A DNA stretch of 64,000 nt from Lineus longissimus. Its lineage: Eukaryota > Nemertea > Pilidiophora > Heteronemertea > Lineidae. Shown piece by piece: positions 21,142-30,733 of this stretch. A program made the position numbers and the translations under genes. The notes under the pieces were generated by a model. It worked only from the letters and a program-made list of their open reading frames with translations, searched no databases and had not been told where the DNA came from. The DNA lies in contig NC_088317.1 of NCBI RefSeq assembly GCF_910592395.1, positions 14,136,001 to 14,200,000 of the forward strand, in the 5' to 3' direction. Each line of letters opens with the position of its first letter. The first letter of the stretch is position 1.

Positions 21142-22190
21142 ACTAATATCAACTGCGAGTAGCAACAACTCAGGGCAGTTTCGCGGAACAGGCTTAGGCA
21201 GAGTTCGTCGTACACCTTACAATAGAGAGGCAGTATTATGGCCTTTGACCTCTATTGCAGCCGATTCTTTAAAACTGCTGGAGGATATTGCCGATTCCAA
21301 ACCAACGCGTAATTATTTTTTTGTAATACTTGTGCGCGTAATTATATCACAAATACTTATATAGCGTTCGAATACTTTAATAGGCTAATGTTCATCGCCC
21401 AATGCGTCAAGACTATAAACTATAATACTCCTTTTCGCCGCTCTTCACAGTTACTACACGTACACGCCCAACGTTTCCTGGAAAAACTCTGGTGATGACC
21501 CCCAGTGGCGATTTTCCTCTTGGGTTGTTCTGGTTGACCAGCAGGACAACATCATCCGCTTTTAAGTCTGGTTGTCTGTCTAACCACTTTCCCCTGGTGT
21601 TCAGCGAGGTAATGTACTCCTTTGTCCACCGCTGCCATACATTGAGAACCAAATCTTGAACATAATGCCAGCGATTTCTTGGATTTGACGCAATCTCATC
21701 GACTACATGTGGAGCGAGCTGTCCTCCTGCTTTCCCATAAATGAAGTGGTTTGGTGTAAGTATTGGTTCTTCTTCTGGTCCACCTCCAACGTACATCAGA
21801 GGGCGTGAGTTAAGAAGGCCCTCCACCTCGACCACTGCAGATAGTAGCTCCTCATTCGTTACTCCAGCAGAGATGAGGATTGCATTCATTCCCCGCTTGG
21901 CTGCCTTAATCATTGACTCAAAAATCCCTCCATGATGAGCTCCGGTGGGGAGGGGTTAATTTGCCATCATATGCTTTCATTCGCTCCAATGTCTTGGATT
22001 CTCTCCCCATCCAATGCCTCCACTAAAGCACGTAACTCTTTCTCTGCTGCTGTGAAGTTAGTCCCGTTGTCGCTTAAAAATCTCTTCTGGCTTACCTCTC
22101 CGGGCTTCGAAACGTGACAAGGCATTGAGGAAGCTGCTGGTGTCCAAACTGTACGCTAACTCCAAGTGAACAGCTCGCGTTGCTAGGCAG
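21142..22190 (-). pseudogene. BEL/Pao integrase 3' end and 3'UTR, copy 2
   Basis: 21913-21413 encodes the same integrase end and DUF5641 tail as 14691-14191, with only a few amino-acid differences. It reaches further upstream than copy 1, with [20 protein letters not shown] and [14 protein letters not shown] of the integrase core, then SDNGTNF after a one-base frame change. The in-frame TGA and the frameshift before HHGGIFESM are shared with copy 1, showing common descent from an already dead copy. Its 3'UTR directly abuts the LTR candidate. Confidence 0.85.
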
Positions 22191-22222
22191 GTGAATAAGC
22201 ACAATTAGCGTTTTGCACTTAC

Positions 22223-22428
22223 TGTGACGTCTACCTCGGCCAATAATTACGCAATATATAACTGAATGATACTTTATTACGCACCTCCTATCTCCTGGTT
22301 ACAACTTTAATATGAACATATAACGTGCGACGTTGTCAGTACGGAGAGCAGCTCTTGACTGCCACCACGCCCACACCTGCTCACATTTATAGGTTCACCC
22401 GTGAGCAATCTCGTCCCCAGGCGCCACA
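22223..22428 (-). repeat. Candidate short LTR (206 bp), solo or truncated element
   Basis: On the minus strand it starts TGTGGCGCCTGGGG and ends ACGTCACA, so it has TG...CA ends, and contains GTAATAAAGT. TTAC occurs on both flanks (22219-22222 and 22429-22432), as a solo LTR with a 4-bp duplication would have. Against this, a purine-rich AGAGGTGGGGG run sits just upstream of the start, as beside a 3' LTR. No internal region is identified. Confidence 0.45.
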
Positions 22429-22655
22429 TTACCCCCACCTCTATAAAGAGGTTGTAGGCCTACTCCTGTACAATATACCCCAAAACATCAACAACATAAC
22501 AGTCCAAACACTAACTCGCAACACTAGAAAAACAAACTATTGGCGCAAATCCAGAATCCACTGCCCCAGTCCAAAGAATTCCTAAATATGTTCACTGCCA
22601 GTCCAAAAACACATTATACATGGTATAGGAACATTAAAGTCCAACACAATCAAGA

Positions 22656-23006
22656 ATAGTTGGACAGTTTATAACCTGATAACTCTGGATAATATTGACT
22701 TACATTTTCATAAGCTTTCGGACTCAGCTGAGTCCTTGGTCACATGATCACTCGTGACGTCATCGTGCGTAGTGATCGGCGGGGATCCCGAATTCGACTG
22801 TACCCCCCTCCTGACTCTGGTCCTCAAGATGTTACTCCAGATTGGAGAGAGATTGTGTCGGCCGCCGTCCTTGTTAAGAGTGGGTTGCAACGTACGAATG
22901 TGAATCGCCTCCTTCACTCCTCGTTCGTACCACCTCGTTTCAACCTCCAACACTTTGGCGTTTTCAATGTCAATGTTATGTCCTGGTTCCGCGGTGTGAA
23001 TGTGGC
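22656..23006 (-). repeat. Inverted 3' arm of the Penelope-like element
   Basis: Reverse complement of 24072-24423, including the C-terminal part of the endonuclease frame (minus-strand reading 22953-22708). The junction with RT sequence is at 23006/23007. Confidence 0.9.
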
Positions 23007-23891
23007 CCTATTCACCAGCGTCCCCGTGGACAAAGCTCTGATTTTGATCCAGAAGACGCTCGAAGAGGACGACACTTTGAAGGATAGGACCCCCATGGCC
23101 CCCCAATACATTGTGACTCTTCTAGGCCTCTGATTGAATTGTACATATTTTAAATACCAAGGACAGTTCTATCAACAGATACACAGAGCAGCTATGGGGT
23201 CCCCAGTCCCCCCCCCCCCCCCCCATAGTTCGCAATCTGTACATGGAGGATTTCGAGCAGAAAGCCATCAGAACAGCAGCCAACCCCCCTACATGGTGGA
23301 GACGATATGTGGACGATACACATACTAAACTGAAGAGGGCCCACTCACAACAGTTCACTGACCACCTGAACAGCATTGACGATGACATAAAGTGGACCAC
23401 AGAGCCAGAAGTCACCATCCCTGTGAGCGATCAGGAAACCGTCGGTGACAGGACCGAGAGAGCCCTCGCTTTCCTCGACACATGGTCTGTGGTCAATGAA
23501 GATGGCAGCATTAAAACCAGGGTCTTCAGAAAGGCAACCCACACAGACCAATACCTCAACTTCCAGAGCAACCACCCGCTTGAACACAAAAGGGGAGTGG
23601 TGAGGACATTGGTCCATCGTGCAGAAGCCATCGTCAGCGATCCCAAGGATAAGGGAGCGGAACTCCAGCACGTCAAAACTGCCCTGTCGTTCAACGGTTA
23701 TCCTAGTTGGATCCTGAAAGATCCCAAGCATCAGGTTCAGGCAGAACAACAACCCACGCCTCCTACTAGAATCCCCAGCACAGCGAAGAAACGGTACCCG
23801 GTTGTCCTCCCTTACATTAAAGGTTTATCGGAAGAACTAAGGAGAATCCTCTAAGGCTATAACATCCAGGCCTATTTCAAGCCCACCAACA
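23007..23891 (+). pseudogene. Penelope-like reverse transcriptase fragment
   Basis: The reading begins inside the RT at ALFTSVPVDKAL, continues LLGL-stop-LNCTYFKYQG, then AAMGSPV, NLYMEDFEQKA and the active site RYVDDTHTK (about 23305). The thumb region follows (FLDTWSVVNEDGS, FRKATHTDQYLNF). It is interrupted by TGA near 23132, by an expanded C-run at about 23203-23224 that breaks frame between GSPV and IVRNLYM, and by TAA at 23852-23854. The conserved Asp pair of YVDD is intact, but the N-terminal half of the RT is missing. Not functional as it stands. Confidence 0.85.
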
Positions 23892-23893
23892 CC

Positions 23894-24370
23894 TTGAGGC
23901 AACTCTTAGTGCGACCTAAGGATAAGCTGGATAAAAACCAAGTCACTGGACCCGTGTATTACATCCCATGCAGGGACTGCCCAGCTTCATACGTAGGGGA
24001 GGCAGAACGATTGCTTAAAGCTAGATTCCTGGAACACAGACGCCCGAGCTCCACCACTTCAGAGGTGTCACGCCACATTCACACCGCGGAACCAGGACAT
24101 AACATTGACATTGAAAACGCCAAAGTGTTGGAGGTTGAACCGAGGTGGTACGAACGAGGAGTGAAGGAGGCGATTCACATTCGTACGTTGCAACCCACTC
24201 TTAACAAGGACGGCGGCCGACACAATCTCTCTCCAATCTGGAGTAACATCTTGAGGACCAGAGTCAGGAGGGGGGTACAGTCGAATTCGGGATCCCCGCC
24301 GATCACTACGCCCGATGACGTCACGAGTGATCATGTGACCAAGGACTCAGCTGAGTCCGAAAGCTTATGA
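23894..24370 (+). pseudogene. Penelope GIY-YIG endonuclease, C-terminal ORF
   Basis: In the same frame as the RT, after TAA 23852-23854. It carries YYIPCRDCPASYVGEAERLL, the Penelope variant of the GIY-YIG start with its CX2C zinc-binding pair, then RFLEHRR, and IHTAEPGHNID and EPRWYERGVKEAIHI of the catalytic fold. The frame is open to the 3' end (ESL-stop at 24368-24370), so this domain itself is unbroken. The tail is duplicated in the inverted left arm. It would normally be translated as the C-terminus of the RT polyprotein. Confidence 0.85.
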
Positions 24371-24503
24371 AAATGTAAGTCAATATTATCCAGAGTTATC
24401 AGGTTATAAACTGTCCAACTATCAATCTACCTGGATAGATGAGTCTCCATAGTGATACAATCAAGAATGTCCACATATGTACAAAAATCATATCCTAAGA
24501 GGT

Positions 24504-25131
24504 CTATTCCAGGTCGTAAGTGATTTCTTCGCGGGTCCCGTCCACATGACAAACTCTCTCGGTAACGGCCTTCACCCGGTACTGTGCGATGTCGAACAGC
24601 CGCCTCCGAAGAGACGTGGGGTCCTCTTCCCTTCTGTTTCCGGACGTGGTCCTTTTTCTCCAACGAGAACATGGAAGCTGGGCAAGGTAGGCCCTGAATT
24701 TAGAACATTTCTGCGTTTGGGTGCACTGCCACTGACCGTTTCCACGGCCTCCACATCGCCATCTTCCTGCAGGCTTTCGCGAACACAAAAGTCGGGTAAG
24801 GGGGGTCCTGTATTTACCACCTTTCTACGTTTCGGTGTACTAACATGACTAACAGTCTCCTAGGCCTCATCACCATCGCCCTCTACCTCCTGGTCCACGT
24901 CGCTCTTCTCTTCCTCTCCTAAACTTACATTGGGTTGGGTGAGGTAAGGTCGGCCATCGGGCTACCCGTCACCTTTGAGTAGGAGGACCGATTTACAACC
25001 ACCACTGACGAGGCCACTTCCTTCCTTTTTGGGGGATGGCATCTGTCTGCATGACGCTCCAGGTTGGCCTTACGATCGGACGCATATTCGCACTGGTTGC
25101 ACACGTATCTTTTGAAGGGCAGTTCTGCCAT
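24504..25131 (-). pseudogene. C2H2 zinc-finger ORF downstream of gypsy pol
   Basis: Starting at ATG 25131, 39 bp past the gypsy pol stop, the frame encodes one classical finger (YVCNQCEYASDRKANLERH...CH, CX2CX12HX4H) and a basic linker. After a one-base frame change near 24925 it continues with an acidic stretch (EEEKSDVDQEVEGDGDE), a TAG, and two copies of a PKRRxVxNxGPxLPxF motif (24800-24850 and 24670-24720). It ends in a basic segment (SLRRRLFDIAQYRVKAVTER). I do not recognise this protein. Its position suggests an extra ORF of the gypsy-derived element, possibly a DNA- or chromatin-binding protein. It is broken by at least two lesions. Confidence 0.5.
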
Positions 25132-25170
25132 CTGGAACGAGAAATGGATACCCTGTGTTACTAGAAGGAT

Positions 25171-25581
25171 CTATAGGTTAGGTCTGACCACAGCCTTTCT
25201 TTTTCTGGTGCTACGCCGAGCTGGCTGCTGGTCAGGATTTGTAACATCCTTAATTGTATCAGTTGGGGTTGTTGGTTTGACAATTTCCCAATCTAACTCC
25301 TCTGGTGTCGGGCCTATGAATGGTTTCAAGCGGTTAATATGGACGACCTTGGCCTTCGATTTTGGACCTTGCTGAATACGGTACAGCAAGTCGGATATCT
25401 TGCGTACCACCCGATAAGGCCCACGCCAAGGTTTTCCCAATTTCTTGCTTTTCCCTCTTCGGATTGGTTGATCGTGAAACCATACAATACCTCCCTCAGC
25501 AAAAGGTTCTAAGCTGGCCTTGCGGTCGGTCGTAGTACTCCTTTTGTCTGTTGCTTGACATCTGTAAGTGGTCTCTCGCAA
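25171..25581 (-). pseudogene. Ty3/gypsy integrase C-terminal domain
   Basis: Encodes GGIVWFHDQP, WRGPYRVVRKISDLLYRIQ and VVHINRLKPF, which is the GPY/F module that ends gypsy integrases, followed by a basic tail (RRSTRKRKAVV). It is separated from the integrase core by a one-base frameshift near 25520-25540, where both frames still show the shared EYYDR motif region. Confidence 0.88.
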
Positions 25582-27196
25582 GATTAAGAACTTTGTCCAT
25601 CTTGTCTAACAGGGTCTCTAGGTATTCAGAGGGATTGCACTCAGGTTGGCCAGGGTATTCAGTACCAAATAGCAAATCAGCAGGTAGCGCAAGCTCCCTG
25701 CCAAACAAAAGCTGGGATGGACTAAACCCTGTGGCCTCATGTTTTGACGAATTGTACGCCATAATCAGGAGCGGCAGATGGATGTCCCAATCGAATTGGT
25801 TTTCGTCACAGAACATTGATATGAGGTTTCCTAAAGTCTTCATGAAACGCTCTGCAATTCCATCAGACTCAGGATGCTGTGGGCTGGTCCTGGTTTTCAT
25901 GCACCCTAGTCGCTTGCACACCCCTGTCCAAACCATCGACTCAAAGTTGTTGCTTTGGTCAGAGTGCGCCATATCTGGAACCCCAAATATCGCCATAAAA
26001 CGATCGACAAGGCAGTCAGCTACAGTCGTCGCTTCTTGATCGTGTATTGGGAAACCCTGCACCCATTTAGTGAAGTAGTCTTCAACTACAAGAACATAGG
26101 AGTTATGATGGTCCGACTCGGGGAATGGCCCACACACATCGTATGCTATGCGCTCCATTGGGATACCCATGTTGAACTGTGCTATGGGAGCTCGGCGTCT
26201 CCTGGGACCCTTCCTCTGCTGACATGGCAGGCATTGGCTGCACCAGATTTCCACATCTCGTCTCATTCCAGCCCAGTAAAACCTTTGTCGTACTCTCGCC
26301 AATGTTCGTTTGAAATCAAAGTGGCCTGCAGCCGGTGTCTCATGCAATTCTCGTCGTACCCTGGCACAAAAACTGGAAGGAACCACTAACAGCAACACAC
26401 TTTCTCCACTGTTGGACTCCCAGCGTCGACATAGTATGCCATCTTTCAACACCAGGCACTGCCACTGATTCCAGTAGGATTTGAGTCTTATGCCCTGATG
26501 TGAAATGTCCTTCCAATCTGGTCTCTGTGTGCCAGACTCCAACAATTTCACTACCTCTGCTAATTCGGGGTCCTCCAACTGAGCCTTCCTCATTGATTGG
26601 CTATCCCAGGCCCAGTCAGTGTCTGTATCTGCTGGCTCATCTGCCTGTACGGCTCTGATAATCTGAAATACGCGCTCTCTCATAGGTGTTGTCTTTGGTT
26701 CATTCGTCACTCTCATTTCGTTCTGTGTACATTTCCTCGGGTTGTCCTCCCTGCTACCAGTATTACACCGGACATCCTTCCCCTTATCTTCTTTGACCAG
26801 ATCCTCCTCCTTCGATTTATGTCTGCCCAAGGGTTCTGTCCGTACGACAAGGACAGGCTCCGGCATCGTGGGGACCTCCGACTGGTGTTGATGCAGGCAG
26901 TCTGGTGCTAGGTCATCGTCTGGTTTATCTTCGACCATCAGTTTCAGCTTATCACACTGTTGACAATTGACGCAAGGTATTGGTCTGCGGGACAGACTGT
27001 CAGCATTGATATGCTTAGATCCCGGACGGTGTGCTATTTCCATATCATATTGGGACAGTCTCTCCAACCATCGGGCGGTCTGTCCCTCCGGGTGCTTGAA
27101 GGTCATTAAAAACCGTAGTGCTGAATGATCGGTTCTTACCAGGAATTTCTGGCCATAGAGGTAGTGATGGAAGTTTTTAACACTATCAACCAACAT
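25496..27196 (-). pseudogene. Ty3/gypsy RNase H end and integrase core
   Basis: 566 codons open in the same frame as the chimeric ORF upstream, from which only a TGA (27203-27205) divides it. That codon is most simply a CGA to TGA change. Domains in order: the end of RNase H (TDHSALRFLM, WLERLSQYDMEIAHRPG, NADSLSR), an H2C2 zinc-binding integrase N-terminus (H...H...CLPCQQRKG), and the integrase core with three acidic residues in place (AYDVCGPFP, HSDQSNNFES and SDGIAERF). The core seems intact. The product is truncated by the frameshift before the GPY/F domain. Confidence 0.9.
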
Positions 27197-27202
27197 CTCC
27201 TT

Positions 27203-29836
27203 TCATGTGACACAATACCGGCACTCGCTCTTGTTCAGGGATCGACTGAAATATCCTATGACCTTTTCTGTGCCCTCTTGCTGCTGGCTCAGCACTCCAC
27301 CAATTGCTGTGTTACTGGCATCCGTGTCGAGAATGAACGGTTCACCAGGCCTTGGATATGCCAAAATCGGTGACTCGGTCAGTTTCCGTTTCAATGTTAT
27401 GAATGCGGTCTCTGCATCATCACCCCAAACAAAGGTCTTTCCTTTCTCCATGAGTGTCTTCAGGGGTTTCGCCATAGCTGCAAAGTTACGTATATATCGC
27501 CGATAATACGATGCCAAACCGACGAATGATCGCACCTCTCGCTGACTTCTCGGGATGGGCCATTCCACAACTGCTTTAACCTTTTCCGGGTCTGTGCTAA
27601 CTCCCTCCTTACTCACGACATGGCCAAGGAAGGCTACTTTCTTCTGGAAGAGGTTGCACTTCTTAGGGTTGAGCTTAAGCCCTGCATCCCGGAGGCGCAC
27701 AAATATTTCCTTCAGACCATCCAACGCAGAATAAAATTTCGTGTGATGCGAAATGATGTCGTCTAAGTACCGAACGCATATATCCAATGGAAGGCCTTTC
27801 AGCACCATGTCCATTAACCTCTGAAATGTGGCAGGCGCATTAACTAAACCAAATGGAAGGACATTGAAGTGGAAGTGGCCAACCCCCGGCACAGAGAAAG
27901 CTGTCTTCTCTTTGTCCGACAAACTCGCCATTTCTGCCTGGTGGTATCCACTTTTCGAAACCAGGGTGGAGAACCACTCGCTGTCTGACAATGTATCCAG
28001 TGAGTCGTCAATTCGTGGGAGGGGGTAACAGTCCTTTTTTGTGACTGCATTAAGAGGCCTATAATCCACACAGATCCTGAGCGATCCATCCTTCGTACGC
28101 ACTGGTACTATGCCAGATGACCAAGGACTATTAGAAGGATCCGCAATTTTGCATTTAACCCAATTTGTTATCTCCTCAGTGACTTCTCCTCTGATACCTC
28201 GTGCAAGTCTCCTGTTTCCTTGTTTTATCGGTTTAGAGTCCCCAGTGTCAATGGAGTGTTTGGCGAGTGTGGTACGGCCTGTATCATCTCCATCTCTTGC
28301 AAAAACATCAGCAAATTCCCGAAGAAGAAGTGCCACCTTCAGCTTTTTCTTATGATCGAGGTGCTTGCAGCTGCGGTGGAAGAGGTCTTTTAGGTGGTCA
28401 GGCACAAACACCCCATCGTTCCGTTTTGGTTTCAGATTGTCTTCTGCTTTCTTTGTCGTTCTAACCTTTTCTTCAGGTTTACTCTCTTGAGGTATTTCTA
28501 TAAGAGGCTCTACCCAAGCCATCAATGTATGTTTCCTCAAAATTACTGGCTCCTCTGATAGATTTAGGAGTCGGATGGGGGTCGTCTCTCCTGACATGTC
28601 TACCACACTTTTGGCAACTAGGAGACCATTTTTTTCGAGGAGGGACGTCGCAGGTGATATATATCCTGCCTGGGATCCGTATGATGTGCCTGCTATCTCA
28701 CACGTGACTAGCTGCTCACTCCTGGCAGGAATTGCTATTTTGCTCTTTAACACAATTCGACGGCAGGCATTTTTGGCACTCCCTCCACAACCCTGGATTT
28801 CCTGATGACAACAGATAACCCTGTTGTTCATGTACGAGATGGTGGACAAGATGCCACGGCGGCTAAGAGGTTTGTCCTTCAAATCTATAGTGAACTTAAA
28901 TGTATCGGGCTGTACATGCCATGCCATACCAAGAGTTCTCTCTATTGGCAGTTCATCATGCTGAATACTTTTCCTCCTCTCAGATACTGGGATGGATTCA
29001 AGAACACGACGATCGTTGGACACTATCTTGTGGAGACGGAGCTTTCTTTCTGCGCAGAGTGCTACGGTGTTGGCTAACAGGGTTATGGCTTCATCTTGGG
29101 GGTCGACAGAACCAATTCCATCATCAACATAGAAAGAGGATCTCACAAATTCAACAGCTGCTTCTCCATACCTTGATTCAAATTCACCTGCGACGGCCTT
29201 GAGAGCAAAGTTAGCTGTACCGGGAGACGAGGTTGCTCCAAATAAGTGTACACACATGCGGTATTCAGTAGGGGCTTTATCAAGGTTACCCTCATCCCAC
29301 CACAAGAATCTCAAAGCACTGCTATCGGACTGATTTACACCAAACTGATGAAACATCCCCTCTTTGTCACAAGTAAAAGCAGTTATCCCCTTTCTGAACC
29401 TAACCAGGACCCCTGTAAGACTATTTGTTAGGTCTGGGCCTTGTAACAAACGTTTGTTGAGTACCTCATGCTCATACTCAGCGCTAGCATCGAACACAAT
29501 TCTCAGGCGGTCGCGTTTCTCAGGGTTGTTTGAGTATACACCGGAGTGAGGGATGTACCACACTTCACCATTGTTCAAGTCAAGTTCATCTGATGGGACT
29601 CTCTCAGCAAAGCCTTTCTTTATCATATCAGTCATTCCTTGGGTGTACTGCTCCCTAAACTTGGGTTTCTTCATCATCTTTGCCTTCAGCTGGGCTAGTC
29701 TTTTGCAGGCCATTGGCTTGTTGTTGAGGAGTCCGCCTCTTTGTTTCCATGGCAACGGCAGCTCGTAGTGTCCATCCTCTCTCACATGTAGGCCCTCTTT
29801 CATGATACACATGAACTTCTTGTCATCCTGGGACAT
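27203..29836 (-). CDS. Chimeric pol: BEL/Pao RT fused in frame to Ty3/gypsy RT-RNase H
   Basis: One uninterrupted frame of 877 codons. Residues 1 to about 332 are BEL/Pao pol: VWYIPHSGVY, RIVFDASAEYEHEVLN, motif A AFTCDKEGMFHQF (Asp157) and the active site FYVDDGIG (236-239), ending at SRRGILST. From about 338 the protein is Ty3/gypsy: the protease-RT linker (KIAIPARSEQLV, LLNLSEEPV), RT fingers (SPWSSGIVPVR, RICVDYRPLNAVT), active site RYLDDI (690-693), AFLGHVVS, and RNase H (FILDTDASNTAIGG). The junction maps near 28800-28840, with no LTR at it. In the gypsy RT, motif A reads TLVSKSGYH, lacking the Asp expected at 626, so that RT should be inactive. The BEL RT keeps its palm Asp residues but loses its C-terminal part. 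Neighbours are BEL gag/protease upstream and gypsy integrase downstream. Confidence 0.9.
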   Translation of the reverse strand: MSQDDKKFMCIMKEGLHVREDGHYELPLPWKQRGGLLNNKPMACKRLAQLKAKMMKKPKFREQYTQGMTDMIKKGFAERVPSDELDLNNGEVWYIPHSGVYSNNPEKRDRLRIVFDASAEYEHEVLNKRLLQGPDLTNSLTGVLVRFRKGITAFTCDKEGMFHQFGVNQSDSSALRFLWWDEGNLDKAPTEYRMCVHLFGATSSPGTANFALKAVAGEFESRYGEAAVEFVRSSFYVDDGIGSVDPQDEAITLLANTVALCAERKLRLHKIVSNDRRVLESIPVSERRKSIQHDELPIERTLGMAWHVQPDTFKFTIDLKDKPLSRRGILSTISYMNNRVICCHQEIQGCGGSAKNACRRIVLKSKIAIPARSEQLVTCEIAGTSYGSQAGYISPATSLLEKNGLLVAKSVVDMSGETTPIRLLNLSEEPVILRKHTLMAWVEPLIEIPQESKPEEKVRTTKKAEDNLKPKRNDGVFVPDHLKDLFHRSCKHLDHKKKLKVALLLREFADVFARDGDDTGRTTLAKHSIDTGDSKPIKQGNRRLARGIRGEVTEEITNWVKCKIADPSNSPWSSGIVPVRTKDGSLRICVDYRPLNAVTKKDCYPLPRIDDSLDTLSDSEWFSTLVSKSGYHQAEMASLSDKEKTAFSVPGVGHFHFNVLPFGLVNAPATFQRLMDMVLKGLPLDICVRYLDDIISHHTKFYSALDGLKEIFVRLRDAGLKLNPKKCNLFQKKVAFLGHVVSKEGVSTDPEKVKAVVEWPIPRSQREVRSFVGLASYYRRYIRNFAAMAKPLKTLMEKGKTFVWGDDAETAFITLKRKLTESPILAYPRPGEPFILDTDASNTAIGGVLSQQQEGTEKVIGYFSRSLNKSECRYCVT

Positions 29837-29875
29837 TGGTTGGCTTCATGCTCGGTAAAGTCCAATTCAGACATC

Positions 29876-30727
29876 CTAGCGACCGGGGTAGGGCTGACTT
29901 CTTTTCTTTAGCACACGTTCGGAAGGCAAAATGGCTGACTTCAGCTTGTGAGGTGTGACATGACACGCCCATGGCTCCATCACGCCCCAACCAAGGGTCG
30001 TCTTCACCCCATATGGATCATCATCTCCAGGACCTGGTACTATCTCTAGAGGCCTAATAGTAGCTGTGCAATTCATACCAATGAGAAGACATACATCAAT
30101 ATCTGAGATCGGAGGCGTCAACTGCTCTGCTACACTCAAAAGATGGGGCCACCTTTTTGCATAGACCGGGTTAGGAATTTGACTAAAACTGGCAGGAATT
30201 TCCTGCCTGGAGTAAGCGACAGGCAACTCTACTTCACTACATTCCCTTAAACCCTTAACTACAAGACCTGTTACCTTCTGACAGGAGATGGTATTTCCAG
30301 TTGGACCCTGTACCCCCATTTTAGCAAGAGTGTTTTCTGAAATAAAACATGCATCGGATTGGTTATCCAATAAAGCATATACAGTTACAGGATCACTACA
30401 AGCATTTACATGGCGTAGTAAAACAGGTACAATCAGTGAGCTCTGAACACTCTCCTGATTTGGCAGTTCCACACGAAGAGACGTCGCAGCAACTTGGTTC
30501 ATAACGGGCTTGGCGGCAGAAGGTGGATCCGTTTTGGTCCTCGAGTAGTCGTGCAGCAAAGTTGGATGCTTTAAATGACACACTTGACAGAATTTTGGTC
30601 TAGTACAGTCCCTCTTGCGGTGCCCTTTACAAAAGCAGCCCAGGCATAGGCTGCTGGTCTTAACAAAGTTGAGTCGTCCAGGCAAAGACAGTGCCTTGAA
30701 GCTAGGACACATATCAAGGTAGTGCAT
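29876..30727 (-). pseudogene. BEL/Pao zinc knuckles and protease
   Basis: In the same frame as gag (30734-31714), separated by one TGA. It contains Cys-rich knuckles (CLGCFCKGHRKRDC, CQVCHLKHPTLLH), then an aspartic protease of the BEL type with its active site (VYALLDNQSDACFI), and the DUF1758 segment (DVCLLIGMNCTATIRPLEIV, TTLGWGVM). It ends at 29876, after which the pre-RT linker (MSELDFTEHE) is found in another frame and joins the chimeric ORF after a second frame change, so two small indels lie between 29880 and 29840. The protease motif itself looks intact. Confidence 0.88.
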
Positions 30728-30733
30728 TTCGCT

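Larger units (their letters stand above)
22656..24423 (+). mobile_element. 5'-truncated Penelope-like element with inverted 3' arm
   Basis: The plus-strand part (23007-24423) holds a Penelope-type reverse transcriptase and a GIY-YIG endonuclease. Its last about 351 bp (24072-24423) occur again as an inverted copy at 22656-23006, fused directly to the truncated RT. The arms differ at only a few positions. A truncated copy joined to an inverted 3' segment is a recurrent arrangement in Penelope-like elements. Confidence 0.88.

Noticed and set aside
25551-26911. Plus-strand open frames of 100-160 codons
   Set aside because: They are antisense shadows of the gypsy integrase coding strand.
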